Below are positions 7,929-17,747 of a DNA stretch of 36,318 nt, piece by piece; positions within the stretch are counted from its first letter, which is position 1; every line of letters begins with the position of its first letter. The translations under genes and the position numbers were made by a program. This stretch comes from a candidate division TA06 bacterium SM23_40. Its GTDB lineage: Bacteria; LJUI01; SM1-40. The notes below the pieces were generated by a model that was given only the letters and a program-made list of their open reading frames with translations, made no database searches and was not told the origin of the DNA. Location of the stretch: the NCBI GenBank assembly GCA_001303705.1, contig LJUI01000030.1, positions 1 through 36,318 on the forward strand. Reading direction: 5' to 3'.

Positions 7929-10775
7929 GTGGCTTCAAACCGTGCCATCGTCGTTAAGGGTGCGAGAGAGCACAACCTCAAGAATATCGATGTGACGATC
8001 CCGCGAGACAAGCTCGTCGTCGTCACCGGGCTCTCCGGCTCCGGGAAGTCCTCTCTGGCCTTCGACACGATCTATGCCGAAGGCCAGCGGCGTTATGTAG
8101 AGTCGCTCAGTGCGTATGCTCGCCAGTTTCTGGGGGTGATGGAGAAGCCGGACGTCGACGCAATCGAGGGGCTGTCGCCGGCAATATCGATAGAGCAGCG
8201 AAAGGCCGCCCGAAACCCCCGATCTACGGTGGCGACAGTCACGGAGATCTACGACTATCTGCGGGTTCTGTTTGCGCGGATCGGCATCCCTCACTGCTAC
8301 AAATGCGGCCGTCTCATCGCCAGCCAGACGGTCAGTCAGATTGTCGATGCTGTGCTTTCTCTGGGAGAGGGAGCGAGGGTCCAGATTCTTGCACCACTCA
8401 TCAGAGGGCGGAAGGGCGAGCATCTTCGCGTGCTCCGACTGGCAAAGTCCCGCGGGTACGTGCGGGCCCGGATAGACGGCAAGGTGATCGATCTCGATGA
8501 GCTCCCGGCCCTCGACAAGAAGAAGGCGCATACCATCGAGCTGGTGATCGATCGGCTTGTCGTCAAGAACAAGGCGAAGCGCCGCCTTGCCGATTCGATC
8601 GAGACTGCACTCCGCGAGGGGGATGGTGTCATCATCATCGATCGCGGGCAGGCAGGCGAACAGGTCTATAGTGAACACTGTGCCTGCATCGAGTGCGGGA
8701 TCAGCTATGAGGAGCTTTCGCCCCGGATGTTCTCGTTCAACAGTCCGTATGGCGCATGCCCGACCTGCGGCGGGCTGGGGACCAGGCTGGAGATAGACCC
8801 CCAGCTCCTCATCGTCAACTCTGAGCTCTCGATCCTGGAGGGAGCGATCGGTCCGTGGGGGGAGCCGACGTCTCGCTGGCTCCTCACCCAGCTGGAGATG
8901 TTGCAGGAACGGCATGGTGTCGATCTCGATGCGCCGTACGGGAGTCTCGGCGAGGATGCCGAGCGGATCTTGCTGTACGGAACAGAGCCCGAGGGTGGAG
9001 CTGTGCCTGGAGAGGGGCGCGGCCGTGACGAAGAGAGATGGCGGTTTGAAGGAGCCATCCCCATGCTTATGCGTCGGTACCGTGATACACAATCGGATTG
9101 GGTCCGTCATGATATCGAGCGGTACATGAGTATACTCACCTGTCCGGCCTGCCGAGGTGCGCGGCTCCGGAAAGAGAGCCTGTCGGTTCGCGTCTGCGGG
9201 CTCTCGATCTCCGAGCTAGTCAGCATGTCGGTCAAGCGAGCGCACGCCTTCTTCTCCAGCGAGCTGGAGTTGAACGGGCGGGAGAAGGTAATCGGAGAAC
9301 AGGTGAAGGCAGAGATATCGGCGCGGCTGGGGTTCCTGGTCGACGTGGGCCTCGATTATCTGACGCTCGATCGGTCCACCGACTCTCTCTCCGGCGGGGA
9401 GGAGCAGCGCGTACGATTGGCAACGCAGATCGGCAGCGGGTTGACAGGTGTCCTGTACATCCTCGACGAGCCATCCATCGGGCTCCATCAGCGCGACAAT
9501 CGGCGCCTGCTCGATACCCTCACCCGGCTTCGCGATCTCGCCAATACAGTAGTCGTGGTCGAGCACGACCGTCAGATCATTTCTGCCGCTGATCACGTGA
9601 TCGATCTCGGACCGGGGGCGGGAGAGCTGGGTGGGCACGTCGTCGCCACCGGCACTCCGGCGGAGATTGCGGAAGAGAACGGGTCGCTCACCGGGGCGTA
9701 CCTGGCGAGGAGACGCTCGATCGAGACCCCCGGTCGGCTGCGGCGCCCGAAGAAGGGATGGCTGGTCGTCACGGGGGCAGCGGCGAATAACTTGAAGTCG
9801 ATCGACGTCCACATCCCGCTCGGGCTCTTCGTCTGCGTGACCGGTGTTTCGGGATCAGGAAAGAGCACTCTGGTCAACGACATACTCTATCGCGCACTTG
9901 CCCAGCGGTTCTACCGTTCACGCCGCCCTCCGGGGGCGTACGACCAGATCCTTGGGGTGGAGGAGATAGACAAGGTTATCAATATCGACCAGTCGCCCAT
10001 CGGGAGGACACCCCGGTCGAACCCGGCCACGTACACCGGCAGCTTCTCCTACATCCGCGAGCTCTTCGCTTCTGTACCGGAATCGAGGGTGCGCGGCTAT
10101 CGTCCCAGGCGGTTCAGTTTCAATCTCAAGGGCGGACGATGTGAGGCATGCGCAGGCGACGGGATCATCAAGATCGAAATGCACTTTCTTCCTGACGTCT
10201 ATGTGCTGTGTGAGTTGTGCAAAGGGAAACGTTTCAACCGCGAGACCCTCGAGATCACCTATAAGGGGAAGACGATCAGTGACGTGCTCGAGATGACGGC
10301 CGATGAGGCCATGCGGTTCTTCGGGGCGGTGCCGAAGATAAAGCGGAAGCTGAAACTCCTGGCCGATGTCGGACTCGGATACATCAAGCTGGGTCAGCCG
10401 GCGCCGACCCTGTCGGGCGGAGAAGCCCAGCGGATCAAGTTGGCCAAGGAACTGTCAAAGGTCGGCACTGGGAGTACACTCTACATTCTCGATGAGCCGA
10501 CGACCGGACTCCACTTCGAAGACGTGAAGATGCTCCTCAGGGTTCTCGACAGGCTGGTCGCAAAGGGCAACACGGTGCTCGTCATCGAGCACAATCTGGA
10601 CGTCATCAAGTGTGCCGATTGGGTTATCGACCTCGGGCCGGAGGGCGGGGACGACGGTGGTGATATTGTCGTCGCGGGACCGCCGCAGGAGATAGAGGAA
10701 TCGAGAACTTCCTATACCGGCGCTTATCTCCGTCGTGACCGAGAGGAGGAGCGTCTCTCTATGGCCAGCCCGTGA
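7929..10775 (+). CDS. uvrA: Excinuclease ABC subunit A (UvrA)
   Basis: 948 residues, the normal length. The GTG at 7929 is chosen because AAGGAGAGG precedes it and the protein then starts just before the conserved '[11 protein letters not shown]'; a TTG at 7866 would add a non-conserved stretch. Two ABC modules: first Walker [10 protein letters not shown] (34-42) with [11 protein letters not shown] and YILDEPS.GLHQRDN; second Walker [10 protein letters not shown] with [15 protein letters not shown] and [11 protein letters not shown]. Zinc modules are seen as C-x2-C pairs (CYKC; CACIEC with CPTC; CEAC with CELC). The signature [19 protein letters not shown] is intact. It is the damage-recognition ATPase of nucleotide excision repair. 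uvrB and uvrC are not in the window. gcvT follows 12 bases downstream. Confidence 0.98.
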   Translation: MASNRAIVVKGAREHNLKNIDVTIPRDKLVVVTGLSGSGKSSLAFDTIYAEGQRRYVESLSAYARQFLGVMEKPDVDAIEGLSPAISIEQRKAARNPRSTVATVTEIYDYLRVLFARIGIPHCYKCGRLIASQTVSQIVDAVLSLGEGARVQILAPLIRGRKGEHLRVLRLAKSRGYVRARIDGKVIDLDELPALDKKKAHTIELVIDRLVVKNKAKRRLADSIETALREGDGVIIIDRGQAGEQVYSEHCACIECGISYEELSPRMFSFNSPYGACPTCGGLGTRLEIDPQLLIVNSELSILEGAIGPWGEPTSRWLLTQLEMLQERHGVDLDAPYGSLGEDAERILLYGTEPEGGAVPGEGRGRDEERWRFEGAIPMLMRRYRDTQSDWVRHDIERYMSILTCPACRGARLRKESLSVRVCGLSISELVSMSVKRAHAFFSSELELNGREKVIGEQVKAEISARLGFLVDVGLDYLTLDRSTDSLSGGEEQRVRLATQIGSGLTGVLYILDEPSIGLHQRDNRRLLDTLTRLRDLANTVVVVEHDRQIISAADHVIDLGPGAGELGGHVVATGTPAEIAEENGSLTGAYLARRRSIETPGRLRRPKKGWLVVTGAAANNLKSIDVHIPLGLFVCVTGVSGSGKSTLVNDILYRALAQRFYRSRRPPGAYDQILGVEEIDKVINIDQSPIGRTPRSNPATYTGSFSYIRELFASVPESRVRGYRPRRFSFNLKGGRCEACAGDGIIKIEMHFLPDVYVLCELCKGKRFNRETLEITYKGKTISDVLEMTADEAMRFFGAVPKIKRKLKLLADVGLGYIKLGQPAPTLSGGEAQRIKLAKELSKVGTGSTLYILDEPTTGLHFEDVKMLLRVLDRLVAKGNTVLVIEHNLDVIKCADWVIDLGPEGGDDGGDIVVAGPPQEIEESRTSYTGAYLRRDREEERLSMASP

Positions 10776-10787
10776 GGAGGAGGGAGT

Positions 10788-11891
10788 ATGGAAGAGAAAT
10801 CGCCCAGACGGACTCCTTTCTTCGAGAAGCACAAGGCGCTCGGGGCCAGAATCGTTGAGTTCGCGGGCTTCGAGATGCCGATCCAGTTCACGTCGATCAT
10901 CGAAGAGCATCGGGCGGGGCGGTCTAATGTCGGGATGTTCGATGTTTCCCACATGGGGGAGGTGACGATCCGTGGACCCGATGCTCTGGAGTTCGTGAAC
11001 TATGTGACTATTAACGATGCGGCTCAACTGGCGGTCGGTCAGGCGCAGTACTCAGCTCTCTGCTATGAAGATGGGGGGCTGGTTGACGATCTCGTGGTCT
11101 ATCGCCTCGTCGATCATTTCCTGTTCGTAGTCAATGCCGCGAACATCGAGAAGGATTACGACTGGATCGTCAGCAACCGGAGTGGAGATGTCGAGATAGA
11201 GAATAGCTCTTACGAGACGGGACAGCTCGCTGTTCAGGGTCCGAATGCCGAGTTGGTGATGCAGCGTGTAACAAATCTGAAACTCTCTGAGATACAGTTC
11301 TACTGGTCGGCTCAGGGGAAGGTCGGGGGCGTCGAAGCCCTCGTCTCGCGTACCGGCTATACGGGAGAGGATGGTTTTGAGATCTACATGGCGGCGGAAC
11401 ATGGTCCGCAGGTGTGGGATACCATCGTCGAGGCGGGGAAGGAGTTTTCGCTCAAGCCGGTCGGACTGGGGGCCAGAGATACGCTGAGGCTGGAAATGAA
11501 GTACAATCTCTATGGTAATGACATGGATGAGACGACGACTCCCCTCGAGGCCGGACTCAGCTGGATCACCAAGCTGGAAAAGGAGGAGTTCATCGGCCAG
11601 GAGGCCCTCAAGAAACAGAAAGAGGAAGGTGTCAAGCGACGCCTCATTGCGTTCGAGATGATGGGGAATGAGATCCCGCGCCCCGGATTCGACATCCTAG
11701 TCAACGGGGAAAAGGTGGGACATGTGACGAGCGGCACGTTTTCGCCTTCTCTCGAGAAGGGCATCGGCCTGGGGTATGTCGCTCGGCCCCATACTAAGTC
11801 AGGCACTGAGCTCACAATTGTCGTGCGGGGAGAACCGGCATCGGCCGCGATCGTGAAGCCTCCGTTCTATAAACATGGAACTCACCATTAG
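10788..11891 (+). CDS. gcvT: Aminomethyltransferase, glycine cleavage T protein
   Basis: 367 residues, typical for GcvT. Strong ribosome binding site GAGGAGGAGGG before the ATG. Family blocks in order: TPFFEKHKALGARIVEFAGFEMP, VGMFDVSHMGE, YEDGGLVDDLVVY (tetrahydrofolate site region), VQGP, TGYTGEDGFEIY, LGARDTLRLEM, and the C-terminal barrel with VTSGTFSPSLEKGIGLGYV. It transfers the aminomethyl group from lipoylated H protein to tetrahydrofolate. gcvPA follows after 61 bp, but gcvH, which often sits between them, is absent. Confidence 0.97.
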   Translation: MEEKSPRRTPFFEKHKALGARIVEFAGFEMPIQFTSIIEEHRAGRSNVGMFDVSHMGEVTIRGPDALEFVNYVTINDAAQLAVGQAQYSALCYEDGGLVDDLVVYRLVDHFLFVVNAANIEKDYDWIVSNRSGDVEIENSSYETGQLAVQGPNAELVMQRVTNLKLSEIQFYWSAQGKVGGVEALVSRTGYTGEDGFEIYMAAEHGPQVWDTIVEAGKEFSLKPVGLGARDTLRLEMKYNLYGNDMDETTTPLEAGLSWITKLEKEEFIGQEALKKQKEEGVKRRLIAFEMMGNEIPRPGFDILVNGEKVGHVTSGTFSPSLEKGIGLGYVARPHTKSGTELTIVVRGEPASAAIVKPPFYKHGTHH

Positions 11892-11952
11892 GGGAGCGAG
11901 GACGTGCGACCACACACACTCGAAATGACAGGCACACGGATGGAGGACTGAC

Positions 11953-13299
11953 GTGAGTTACATACCGAATACCGACCGCGACCGAGAGGAGATGCTGAAG
12001 GCGATCGGGGTGGGCGACTTCGAGGCCCTCATTGAGCACGTACCGGAGGGTATCAGGCTCGATCGGTTGCTTGATCTGCCGGCCCCTCTCTCCGAGATCG
12101 AGGTGCTGAAGCTTCTCGAACAGATGTCGGACCAGAACGGTGCGGCAGGCCTCGTCTCCTTTGCCGGTGCCGGTGCTTATGACCATTTCATTCCCAGTGT
12201 CGTCGATCACCTCATCTCGCGCTCGGAGTTCTACACCGCGTACACGCCCTATCAGTGTGAAGTAAGCCAGGGGACGCTCCAGGCGATCTATGAGTTTCAG
12301 AGCCTCATTGCTGAACTGACCGAGATGGACGTGGCGAATGCCTCGCTCTATGATAAAGGCTCAGGACTCGCTGAAGCGGTTCACCTCTGTCGGGCTGCCG
12401 CCCGGCGGCCCGAGGTCGTCGTCTCCGAGTCGATCCATCCCCACTATCTCGTGATCATCGAGACGTACTGCCGGGGGATCGATGTCCCGATCAGGCGCAT
12501 CCCCGCTCCTGAGGGGGTGACCGATCTCGACCAGCTGCGGGGAGCGATCGGGGATGAGACTGCCTGTGTTGTCGTCCAGCATCCCAATTTCTTCGGCTGT
12601 CTCGAACCGGCAGCTGCTGTGGGCGAGCTTGCGCACGCGGCCGGTGCGCTGCTCGTCGTCGGAGTCGATCCCATCTCGTTGGGGACCCTCGTGCCGCCCG
12701 GGCAATATGGATGCGATGTTGCCGTCGGTGAAGGTCAGGCTCTTGGCATTCCTCAGAGCTTCGGTGGGCCGTATCTCGGCTTATTTGCCACGCGTCGTGA
12801 TCTCATCCGGCTTCTCCCCGGGAGGCTTGTGGGAGCGACGACCGACACCGAGGGGACGAAGGGCTATGTCCTCACCCTTCAGACCAGAGAGCAGCACATC
12901 CGGCGCGAACGGGCAACCTCGAACATCTGCACGAACCAGGCGTTGTGTGCTCTCGCCGCCACCATCTACCTCTCACTCCTCGGAAAGCAGGGGATGAGGA
13001 AGGTGAGTGAACTCTGCCTCCAGAAGAGCCACTATCTCATCGAACAGTTGACGCAGATAGCCGGGGTGGAACGTCGGTTCGATATTCCGTTCTTCAAAGA
13101 GTGTGCAGTGAAACTGCCCGGGCCCGCGTCGGATCTGATTGATCGTCTCCTCGAGCGCGGGTATCTGGCCGGGGTAGATCTCGGGGGGTTCCGGGACGAT
13201 CTTGCTGACACTCTTCTCGTCGCCGTAACAGAGAAGCGGACGAAGGAAGAGATGGATCGGTTCGCGAAGGATTTCGACGAAGCTGTGCGTGGGGGGTAG
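11953..13299 (+). CDS. gcvPA: Glycine dehydrogenase (decarboxylating) subunit 1
   Basis: 448 residues from the GTG at 11953, which follows GGATGGAGGA. This is the N-terminal half of P protein encoded as a separate subunit: SYIPNT....EML..IGV start, YTPYQ.E.SQGTLQAIYEFQ.....LT.MDVANASLYD, NFFG, and the RERATSNICTNQAL block. In split P proteins the PLP-binding lysine is on the partner GcvPB, and no such site is expected here. GcvPB is not encoded in the window: the next gene, eight bases on, is a histone-deacetylase-family enzyme. The function therefore needs gcvPB, gcvH and lpd elsewhere in the genome. Confidence 0.96.
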   Translation: MSYIPNTDRDREEMLKAIGVGDFEALIEHVPEGIRLDRLLDLPAPLSEIEVLKLLEQMSDQNGAAGLVSFAGAGAYDHFIPSVVDHLISRSEFYTAYTPYQCEVSQGTLQAIYEFQSLIAELTEMDVANASLYDKGSGLAEAVHLCRAAARRPEVVVSESIHPHYLVIIETYCRGIDVPIRRIPAPEGVTDLDQLRGAIGDETACVVVQHPNFFGCLEPAAAVGELAHAAGALLVVGVDPISLGTLVPPGQYGCDVAVGEGQALGIPQSFGGPYLGLFATRRDLIRLLPGRLVGATTDTEGTKGYVLTLQTREQHIRRERATSNICTNQALCALAATIYLSLLGKQGMRKVSELCLQKSHYLIEQLTQIAGVERRFDIPFFKECAVKLPGPASDLIDRLLERGYLAGVDLGGFRDDLADTLLVAVTEKRTKEEMDRFAKDFDEAVRGG

Positions 13300-13307
13300 T
13301 CCTTCCT

Positions 13308-14237
13308 ATGAAGCCAGCGTTCATCTATTCACCCAAGTATCGCGTCGACATCGGCTCGCACGTCTTTCCTATCGCGAAGTATGATCTGGTCGCAGATCGC
13401 TTGATAGAGCTGGGACTCGCCTCGCGGAGCGACCTGCTCGATCCGCCATCACCATCCCGGGAGGATCTGCTCGCCGTCCACACGCTCACCTACCTCGAGG
13501 ACCTCGATGAACTTCGATGGACAGAGCGGACGTGTCGCTCCGAGCTCCCCCTGACACGTGAGATCGTCGATGGATTCATGCTTGCCGCAGGAGGGACCAT
13601 TCTCACATGTGTCGAGGCGATGAAGAGAGGTGCAGCAGTGCATATCGGTGGAGGCCTCCACCACGCCTTCGCCGATCATGCCGAGGGATTCTGCTATGTG
13701 AATGATGTTGCCGTCGGAATACGGGGCCTCCAGCGGACCAATGCCGCCTCTCACGTCCTCGTCGTCGATTGTGATCTCCATCAGGGTAACGGGACGGCAC
13801 ACATCTTCCGCCACGACCCGTCGGTGTACACGTTTTCCATGCATCAGGAGAATAACTACCCGCTCAAGGAAGAGAGCGATCTCGACATCGGACTGGCTGA
13901 TGGGACCAACGACGAGGAGTACCTGTCGCGGCTGAATGAAGTTCTGCCACGCCTCTTCGATACACATCTGCCTGAGCTGGTTGTCTATCTTGCAGGCGCT
14001 GATCCATACTGCGGAGATCAATTGGGAGGACTCGACCTGTCGATCGAGGGGTTGCGTCGGCGCGACGAGCTGGTACTGGGAGAGTCGAAAGTCCGTGGCC
14101 TGCCGGTGGCAATCCTGCTGGCGGGAGGATACGCCTGGGACACGCAGGATACCGTCGAAATCCATATCAACACCTGCAGGACCGCGCTCGATCTGTTCGC
14201 CGCCAAGCCGACAGTCCCGGGGGGCGAGTCAGGATGA
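13308..14237 (+). CDS. Histone deacetylase / acetylpolyamine amidohydrolase family enzyme
   Basis: 309 residues, the size of a bare HDAC catalytic domain. The active-site set is complete: GGGLHHA (His118, His119), GFCYVNDVA, the zinc ligands in VDCDLHQGNGTA (Asp156, His158) and GADPY (Asp232), and the tyrosine of LAGGYAWD (Tyr275). Expected reaction is zinc-dependent hydrolysis of an N-acetyl-lysine or acetylated small amine. The substrate cannot be told from sequence; bacterial members include AcuC-type and polyamine deacetylases. It starts 8 bases after gcvPA, and its stop overlaps the start of polX in ATGA, so translational coupling is likely. Confidence 0.93.
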   Translation: MKPAFIYSPKYRVDIGSHVFPIAKYDLVADRLIELGLASRSDLLDPPSPSREDLLAVHTLTYLEDLDELRWTERTCRSELPLTREIVDGFMLAAGGTILTCVEAMKRGAAVHIGGGLHHAFADHAEGFCYVNDVAVGIRGLQRTNAASHVLVVDCDLHQGNGTAHIFRHDPSVYTFSMHQENNYPLKEESDLDIGLADGTNDEEYLSRLNEVLPRLFDTHLPELVVYLAGADPYCGDQLGGLDLSIEGLRRRDELVLGESKVRGLPVAILLAGGYAWDTQDTVEIHINTCRTALDLFAAKPTVPGGESG

Positions 14238-16147
14238 AGAATCGGGAGCTAGCAGCCGTCTTCGATCAGATCGGAGATGCTCTCGAGTTCAAGGGAGAGA
14301 GCGTCTTCAAGGTAAATGCCTACCGGAAGGCTGCCCGTGTACTGCGGGAACTCTCCGAAGATGTCGCCGTGCTGCACGACGAAGGGAGGCTGAGGAAGGT
14401 CTCCGGCATCGGCGAGGGGATCGCCAAGAAGATCGAAGAATATCTCAGGACCGGAGCGATGAAGAAGCAACAGGATGCGATGGAGGGGATTCCCGACGGT
14501 CTCCTCGATCTGCTCCGGATTCAGGGGCTGGGCCCGAAGACACTGGCGCTCGTCCATCGAGAGCTCGATGTGAAGGGCCTCGACGACCTCAAGCACGTGC
14601 TCGACAACGGCAGTCTGGCGCAGCTTCCCGGATTGGGGGCGAAACGGGCTCAGTTGCTCAAGCGTGGTATCGAGCTCTTCGAACGGTCGCGTGAGAGGAT
14701 CCCCCTGGGCAGGGCTGCGCCGCTCGTCGAGCGAGTCATCAAGGAGCTCTCCGAAGAGGGAGGCATCGTCGACATCTCACCGGCGGGATCGCTGCGCCGG
14801 ATGCGCGAGACCGTGGGCGACATCGACATCCTCGTCTGCTCCCGGGCCGGTGCGGAGGTTATTGACCGATTCACCCATCTCCCTCTCGTTTCGGACGTGC
14901 TCGCGGCAGGCGCGACCAAGGCCTCCATCCGCACTGAGGAAGGAATCCAGGTCGATCTCAGGGTCGTCGATCGCAGCTCGTACGGTGCCGCACTCCAGTA
15001 TTTCACCGGTTCGAAGGCACACAATATCCGGCTCCGGGAGATGGCCAAGGCCAGGGGACTGAAGGTGAGCGAGTACGGGGTGTTTGAGGTCGGCGACGGA
15101 GAGGAGGTGCGGATTGCGGGGAAGACAGAGAAGGAGGTCTATCGGAAGCTCGGCCTTCCGTTGATACCGCCTGAGCTTCGCGAAGACAGGGGTGAGATCG
15201 AGGCTGCCCTGAAGAAGCAGCTGCCGGAACTCATCGACGAGGGTTCGATAGTCGGGGATCTTCACGTCCATTCCCAATACAGCGATGGAGAGGGCAGCCT
15301 GAGCGATCTCGCCACGGCAGCCCGCAGGTTGGGCTACTCCTATCTAGCGATCTGTGATCACTCGCAGTCGGTCTACTACGCGGGCGGGCTCTCCATCGAG
15401 AAACTCGAGGAACAGATCGCTGAGGTGCGGAAGCTGAATCGGCGCCTGAAGGGCGTGCGGTTGCTTGCCGGCTGTGAGGTCGACATCCTTGCCGACGGCA
15501 GCCTCGATGTGCCCGATGAGGTACTTGCACGGCTCGATTTCGTCGTCGCCTCCCTCCACACCGTGTTCAGGAAGCGAGCGACCGACCGCATGATCGAGGC
15601 AGTGCGTCATCCGCTCGTCGATACAATCGGTCACCCCACTGGGAGGCTCCTCTCCGGACGCGAGGGGTACGACGTCGATATCGAGGCTGTGATGCGTGAG
15701 GCGGCGGCCACCGGCACGGCACTCGAGATCAACGCGTACTACGATAGGCTCGACCTATCCGACATCCACGCGCGGCGGGCCAAGGAGTTGGGTGTCGTGC
15801 TCTCCCTCGGGACCGACAGCCACTGGCTGGAGGATCTCTCGATGATGCGGTTCGGGGTCGCGGTCGCCCGGCGTGCCTGGCTGGGCCCGGAAGATGTGGT
15901 TAATGCATGGCCGGCGGAGAAGATCGCCTCGTGGAGGGGATCCCGTCCCAAATCGCGCGGGTCGCACAAGCCGCGAACGCCGGTTACGTCACGTAAGTCT
16001 GGCGGGTCTGGCGCGTCGGTCCGGTCTCGCGCCTCGAGAAAGTCGCGCTCCTCGCGTCCGCCACGGACATCGCGCGGGTCACGGACTTCCCGCGGATCAC
16101 GGACTTCGCGCGCATCACAGAGGGCACGCAGATCGCAGAAGAGGTGA
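14234..16147 (+). CDS. polX: DNA polymerase/3'-5' exonuclease PolX with an extra Arg/Ser-rich tail
   Basis: 637 residues; the family is usually about 570-580. N-terminal helix-hairpin-helix domain (KVSGIGEGIAKKI, then QGLGPKT and LPGLGAKRA), X-family polymerase core with GSLRRMRETVGDIDIL (Asp196, Asp198) and VDLRVV (Asp241), then a PHP domain. All nine expected PHP metal ligands are visible: His344, His346, Asp351, His376, Glu415, His442, His467, Asp528, His530, so both activities should be intact. From about residue 568 to the end the sequence is low-complexity Arg/Ser/Lys/Thr/Pro with repeated SRGSRTSR-like units; this tail is not part of the family core and probably binds nucleic acid. Gap-filling base excision repair is the expected role. 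Confidence 0.95.
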   Translation: MKNRELAAVFDQIGDALEFKGESVFKVNAYRKAARVLRELSEDVAVLHDEGRLRKVSGIGEGIAKKIEEYLRTGAMKKQQDAMEGIPDGLLDLLRIQGLGPKTLALVHRELDVKGLDDLKHVLDNGSLAQLPGLGAKRAQLLKRGIELFERSRERIPLGRAAPLVERVIKELSEEGGIVDISPAGSLRRMRETVGDIDILVCSRAGAEVIDRFTHLPLVSDVLAAGATKASIRTEEGIQVDLRVVDRSSYGAALQYFTGSKAHNIRLREMAKARGLKVSEYGVFEVGDGEEVRIAGKTEKEVYRKLGLPLIPPELREDRGEIEAALKKQLPELIDEGSIVGDLHVHSQYSDGEGSLSDLATAARRLGYSYLAICDHSQSVYYAGGLSIEKLEEQIAEVRKLNRRLKGVRLLAGCEVDILADGSLDVPDEVLARLDFVVASLHTVFRKRATDRMIEAVRHPLVDTIGHPTGRLLSGREGYDVDIEAVMREAAATGTALEINAYYDRLDLSDIHARRAKELGVVLSLGTDSHWLEDLSMMRFGVAVARRAWLGPEDVVNAWPAEKIASWRGSRPKSRGSHKPRTPVTSRKSGGSGASVRSRASRKSRSSRPPRTSRGSRTSRGSRTSRASQRARRSQKR

Positions 16148-16159
16148 CGACCAGGGGTG

Positions 16160-17263
16160 ATGAGTACGCACTCAACCGTCTTCGGCGAGGTCGATTCGCC
16201 GCGCCATGAGGCAGACCTGTATGATCGCCTCGAGAACCGTCGCGTCCAGTGCAACGTCTGCCTCCGGCGCTGCATTGTCGCCGATGGGCGCGCCGGGTAC
16301 TGTTTTACGCGCCGCAACGAAGGCGGGAGGATGGTCACGCTCATCTACGGCGCAGTCTCTACCTGGTCCGTCGCACCGATTGAGATCAAGCCGCTGTACC
16401 ACTTCTATCCCGGATCGCATGCCCTGTCTTTCGGATCATTCGGGTGTAACTTCCGCTGTATTGGTTGCCAGAACTGGGAGATCGCCCATGTTGGGCCGAC
16501 CAGGTTGGGAGTCAAGGAGCGGCGGGTCACGCTTGATCGCGCGGTCCGGATCTCTCCCGCCCAGAGCGTGGAGATGGCGCTGCGGCACGGATGTCAGGGT
16601 CTCTCCTGGACCTACAATGAGCCGGCGCTCTGGCTCGAATATGCCACTGAGGCTGCGCGACTGGCAAAGCGGCGCGGCCTGTACACGAACTTCGTCACCA
16701 ACGGGGCCCTCACCCCGGAGGCGCTCGACTACATAGGACCTTCTCTGGACGGCTTTCGTGTCGATCTGAAAGGGTCTCGTTCACATACGTATCGTCGGCT
16801 GGCGAACTTCCGCGCCCTCGACGAATTGCTCGAGACGATCGAGCGTGCCCATCGGATGTGGAAAATGCACGTCGAGGTAGTGACAAATGTCACTCCCGGG
16901 TACAACGATAGTAAGGAGGAACTGCACGGTATCGCCAGGTTTATCGCCACGAGGCTGGGGCCTGATGTCCCATGGCACGTTACGCGGTTCGTTCCCCACC
17001 TCCGCCTCAGCCACCTGCCGTTGACGCCCGTGGGAACGCTGGAAGTGGCATGTGAGATCGGCCGTCGCGAGGGCCTCAAGTACGTGTACATCGGGAATGT
17101 CTCCGGCCACCCGGCCAACCATACCTATTGTCCCGAGTGCGGTCACCGCGTCATCGAACGGAGAGTTCATGGTGTCGTCAGCATATCGCTCGTCAAGGGA
17201 CGATGTCCTGCGTGCGGGACGTCGATCCCGATCATCGGCCTCTCGCCAATGGACGTCGCGTGA
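16160..17263 (+). CDS. amrS: AmmeMemoRadiSam-system radical SAM enzyme, AmrS-type
   Basis: About 367 residues; ATG at 16160 chosen, the GTG at 16157 being equally possible. The N-terminal Cys module (C-x2-C-x3-C-x9-C: QCNVCLRRCIV...GYC) and the phrase APIEIKPLYHFYPG...SFGSFGCNFRC are diagnostic of this family. The radical SAM cluster is CNFRCIGC (C-x3-C-x2-C) followed by QNWEI. A C-terminal zinc ribbon has CPEC and CPAC. The family is named for frequent co-occurrence with AMMECR1 and Memo proteins; neither is in this window. The next gene begins in the TGATG overlap. Reaction uncertain. Confidence 0.92.
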   Translation: MSTHSTVFGEVDSPRHEADLYDRLENRRVQCNVCLRRCIVADGRAGYCFTRRNEGGRMVTLIYGAVSTWSVAPIEIKPLYHFYPGSHALSFGSFGCNFRCIGCQNWEIAHVGPTRLGVKERRVTLDRAVRISPAQSVEMALRHGCQGLSWTYNEPALWLEYATEAARLAKRRGLYTNFVTNGALTPEALDYIGPSLDGFRVDLKGSRSHTYRRLANFRALDELLETIERAHRMWKMHVEVVTNVTPGYNDSKEELHGIARFIATRLGPDVPWHVTRFVPHLRLSHLPLTPVGTLEVACEIGRREGLKYVYIGNVSGHPANHTYCPECGHRVIERRVHGVVSISLVKGRCPACGTSIPIIGLSPMDVA

Positions 17264-17709
17264 TGAATGTAGTCTACTCCCTGGGGACGAGTACTCGTTC
17301 GTTCGACGAGTTCGCCCGGATCCTGGCGACATATGGGATAGAGACCGTCGTCGATGTGAGACGTTTCCCGACGAGCAAGTACGATCACTTCCGTATAGAC
17401 CAGTTCTCTCGACTCCTCGCGGATCGAGGGGTCGAGTATATCTATCTCGGCGAATCGTTGGGGGGGTACCGGAAGGGGGGGTATCGCGACTACGCGTGTT
17501 CCGTTGAGTTCAGGCGTGGCGTCGAGCAGCTCGGGCAACTCGCGTCTGAGCGCACGACGGCCATCGTCTGCGCGGAGTTGCTCCCCTGGCGATGCCATCG
17601 GCGGTACATCTCTCGGGCCCTGGAGACCCGGGGGTGGCGTGTGATCCATCTCCTCGATGAGCGCCGCGCCTACCGGCAGGAGGGCGACGGCTGGAGGGCT
17701 GTGGGATGA
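17263..17709 (+). CDS. DUF488-family protein
   Basis: 148 residues from the ATG at 17263, whose A overlaps the stop of the preceding gene (TGATG). Family marks: N-terminal YSLGTSTRS.DEF, VVDVRRFP.S...HF, LGESLGG, and the C-terminal CAELLPWRCHRRYIS with conserved Cys and CHRR. Function of DUF488 is unknown; the conserved cysteines, arginines and histidine suggest a small enzyme. Within the same tightly packed run as the radical SAM and M23 genes. Confidence 0.9.
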   Translation: MNVVYSLGTSTRSFDEFARILATYGIETVVDVRRFPTSKYDHFRIDQFSRLLADRGVEYIYLGESLGGYRKGGYRDYACSVEFRRGVEQLGQLASERTTAIVCAELLPWRCHRRYISRALETRGWRVIHLLDERRAYRQEGDGWRAVG

Positions 17710-17747
17710 AGCTCGGACGTTTCAGCAACTGTTCAAAGGAGTGACCG

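Noticed and set aside
7935-9110. A 391-codon open frame on the - strand across uvrA
   Set aside because: Antisense shadow of uvrA with no motifs.
10776-10787. Glycine riboswitch for gcvT
   Set aside because: Only 12 bases separate gcvT from uvrA, so there is no room for one.
13936-14694. A 252-codon + strand frame across the end of the deacetylase and the start of polX
   Set aside because: Out-of-frame reading of two well-supported genes.
15739-16344. An Asp/Arg-repeat (REVRDPRE) frame on the - strand
   Set aside because: It is the reverse complement of the Arg/Ser tail of PolX; the + strand has a complete upstream domain structure in frame.
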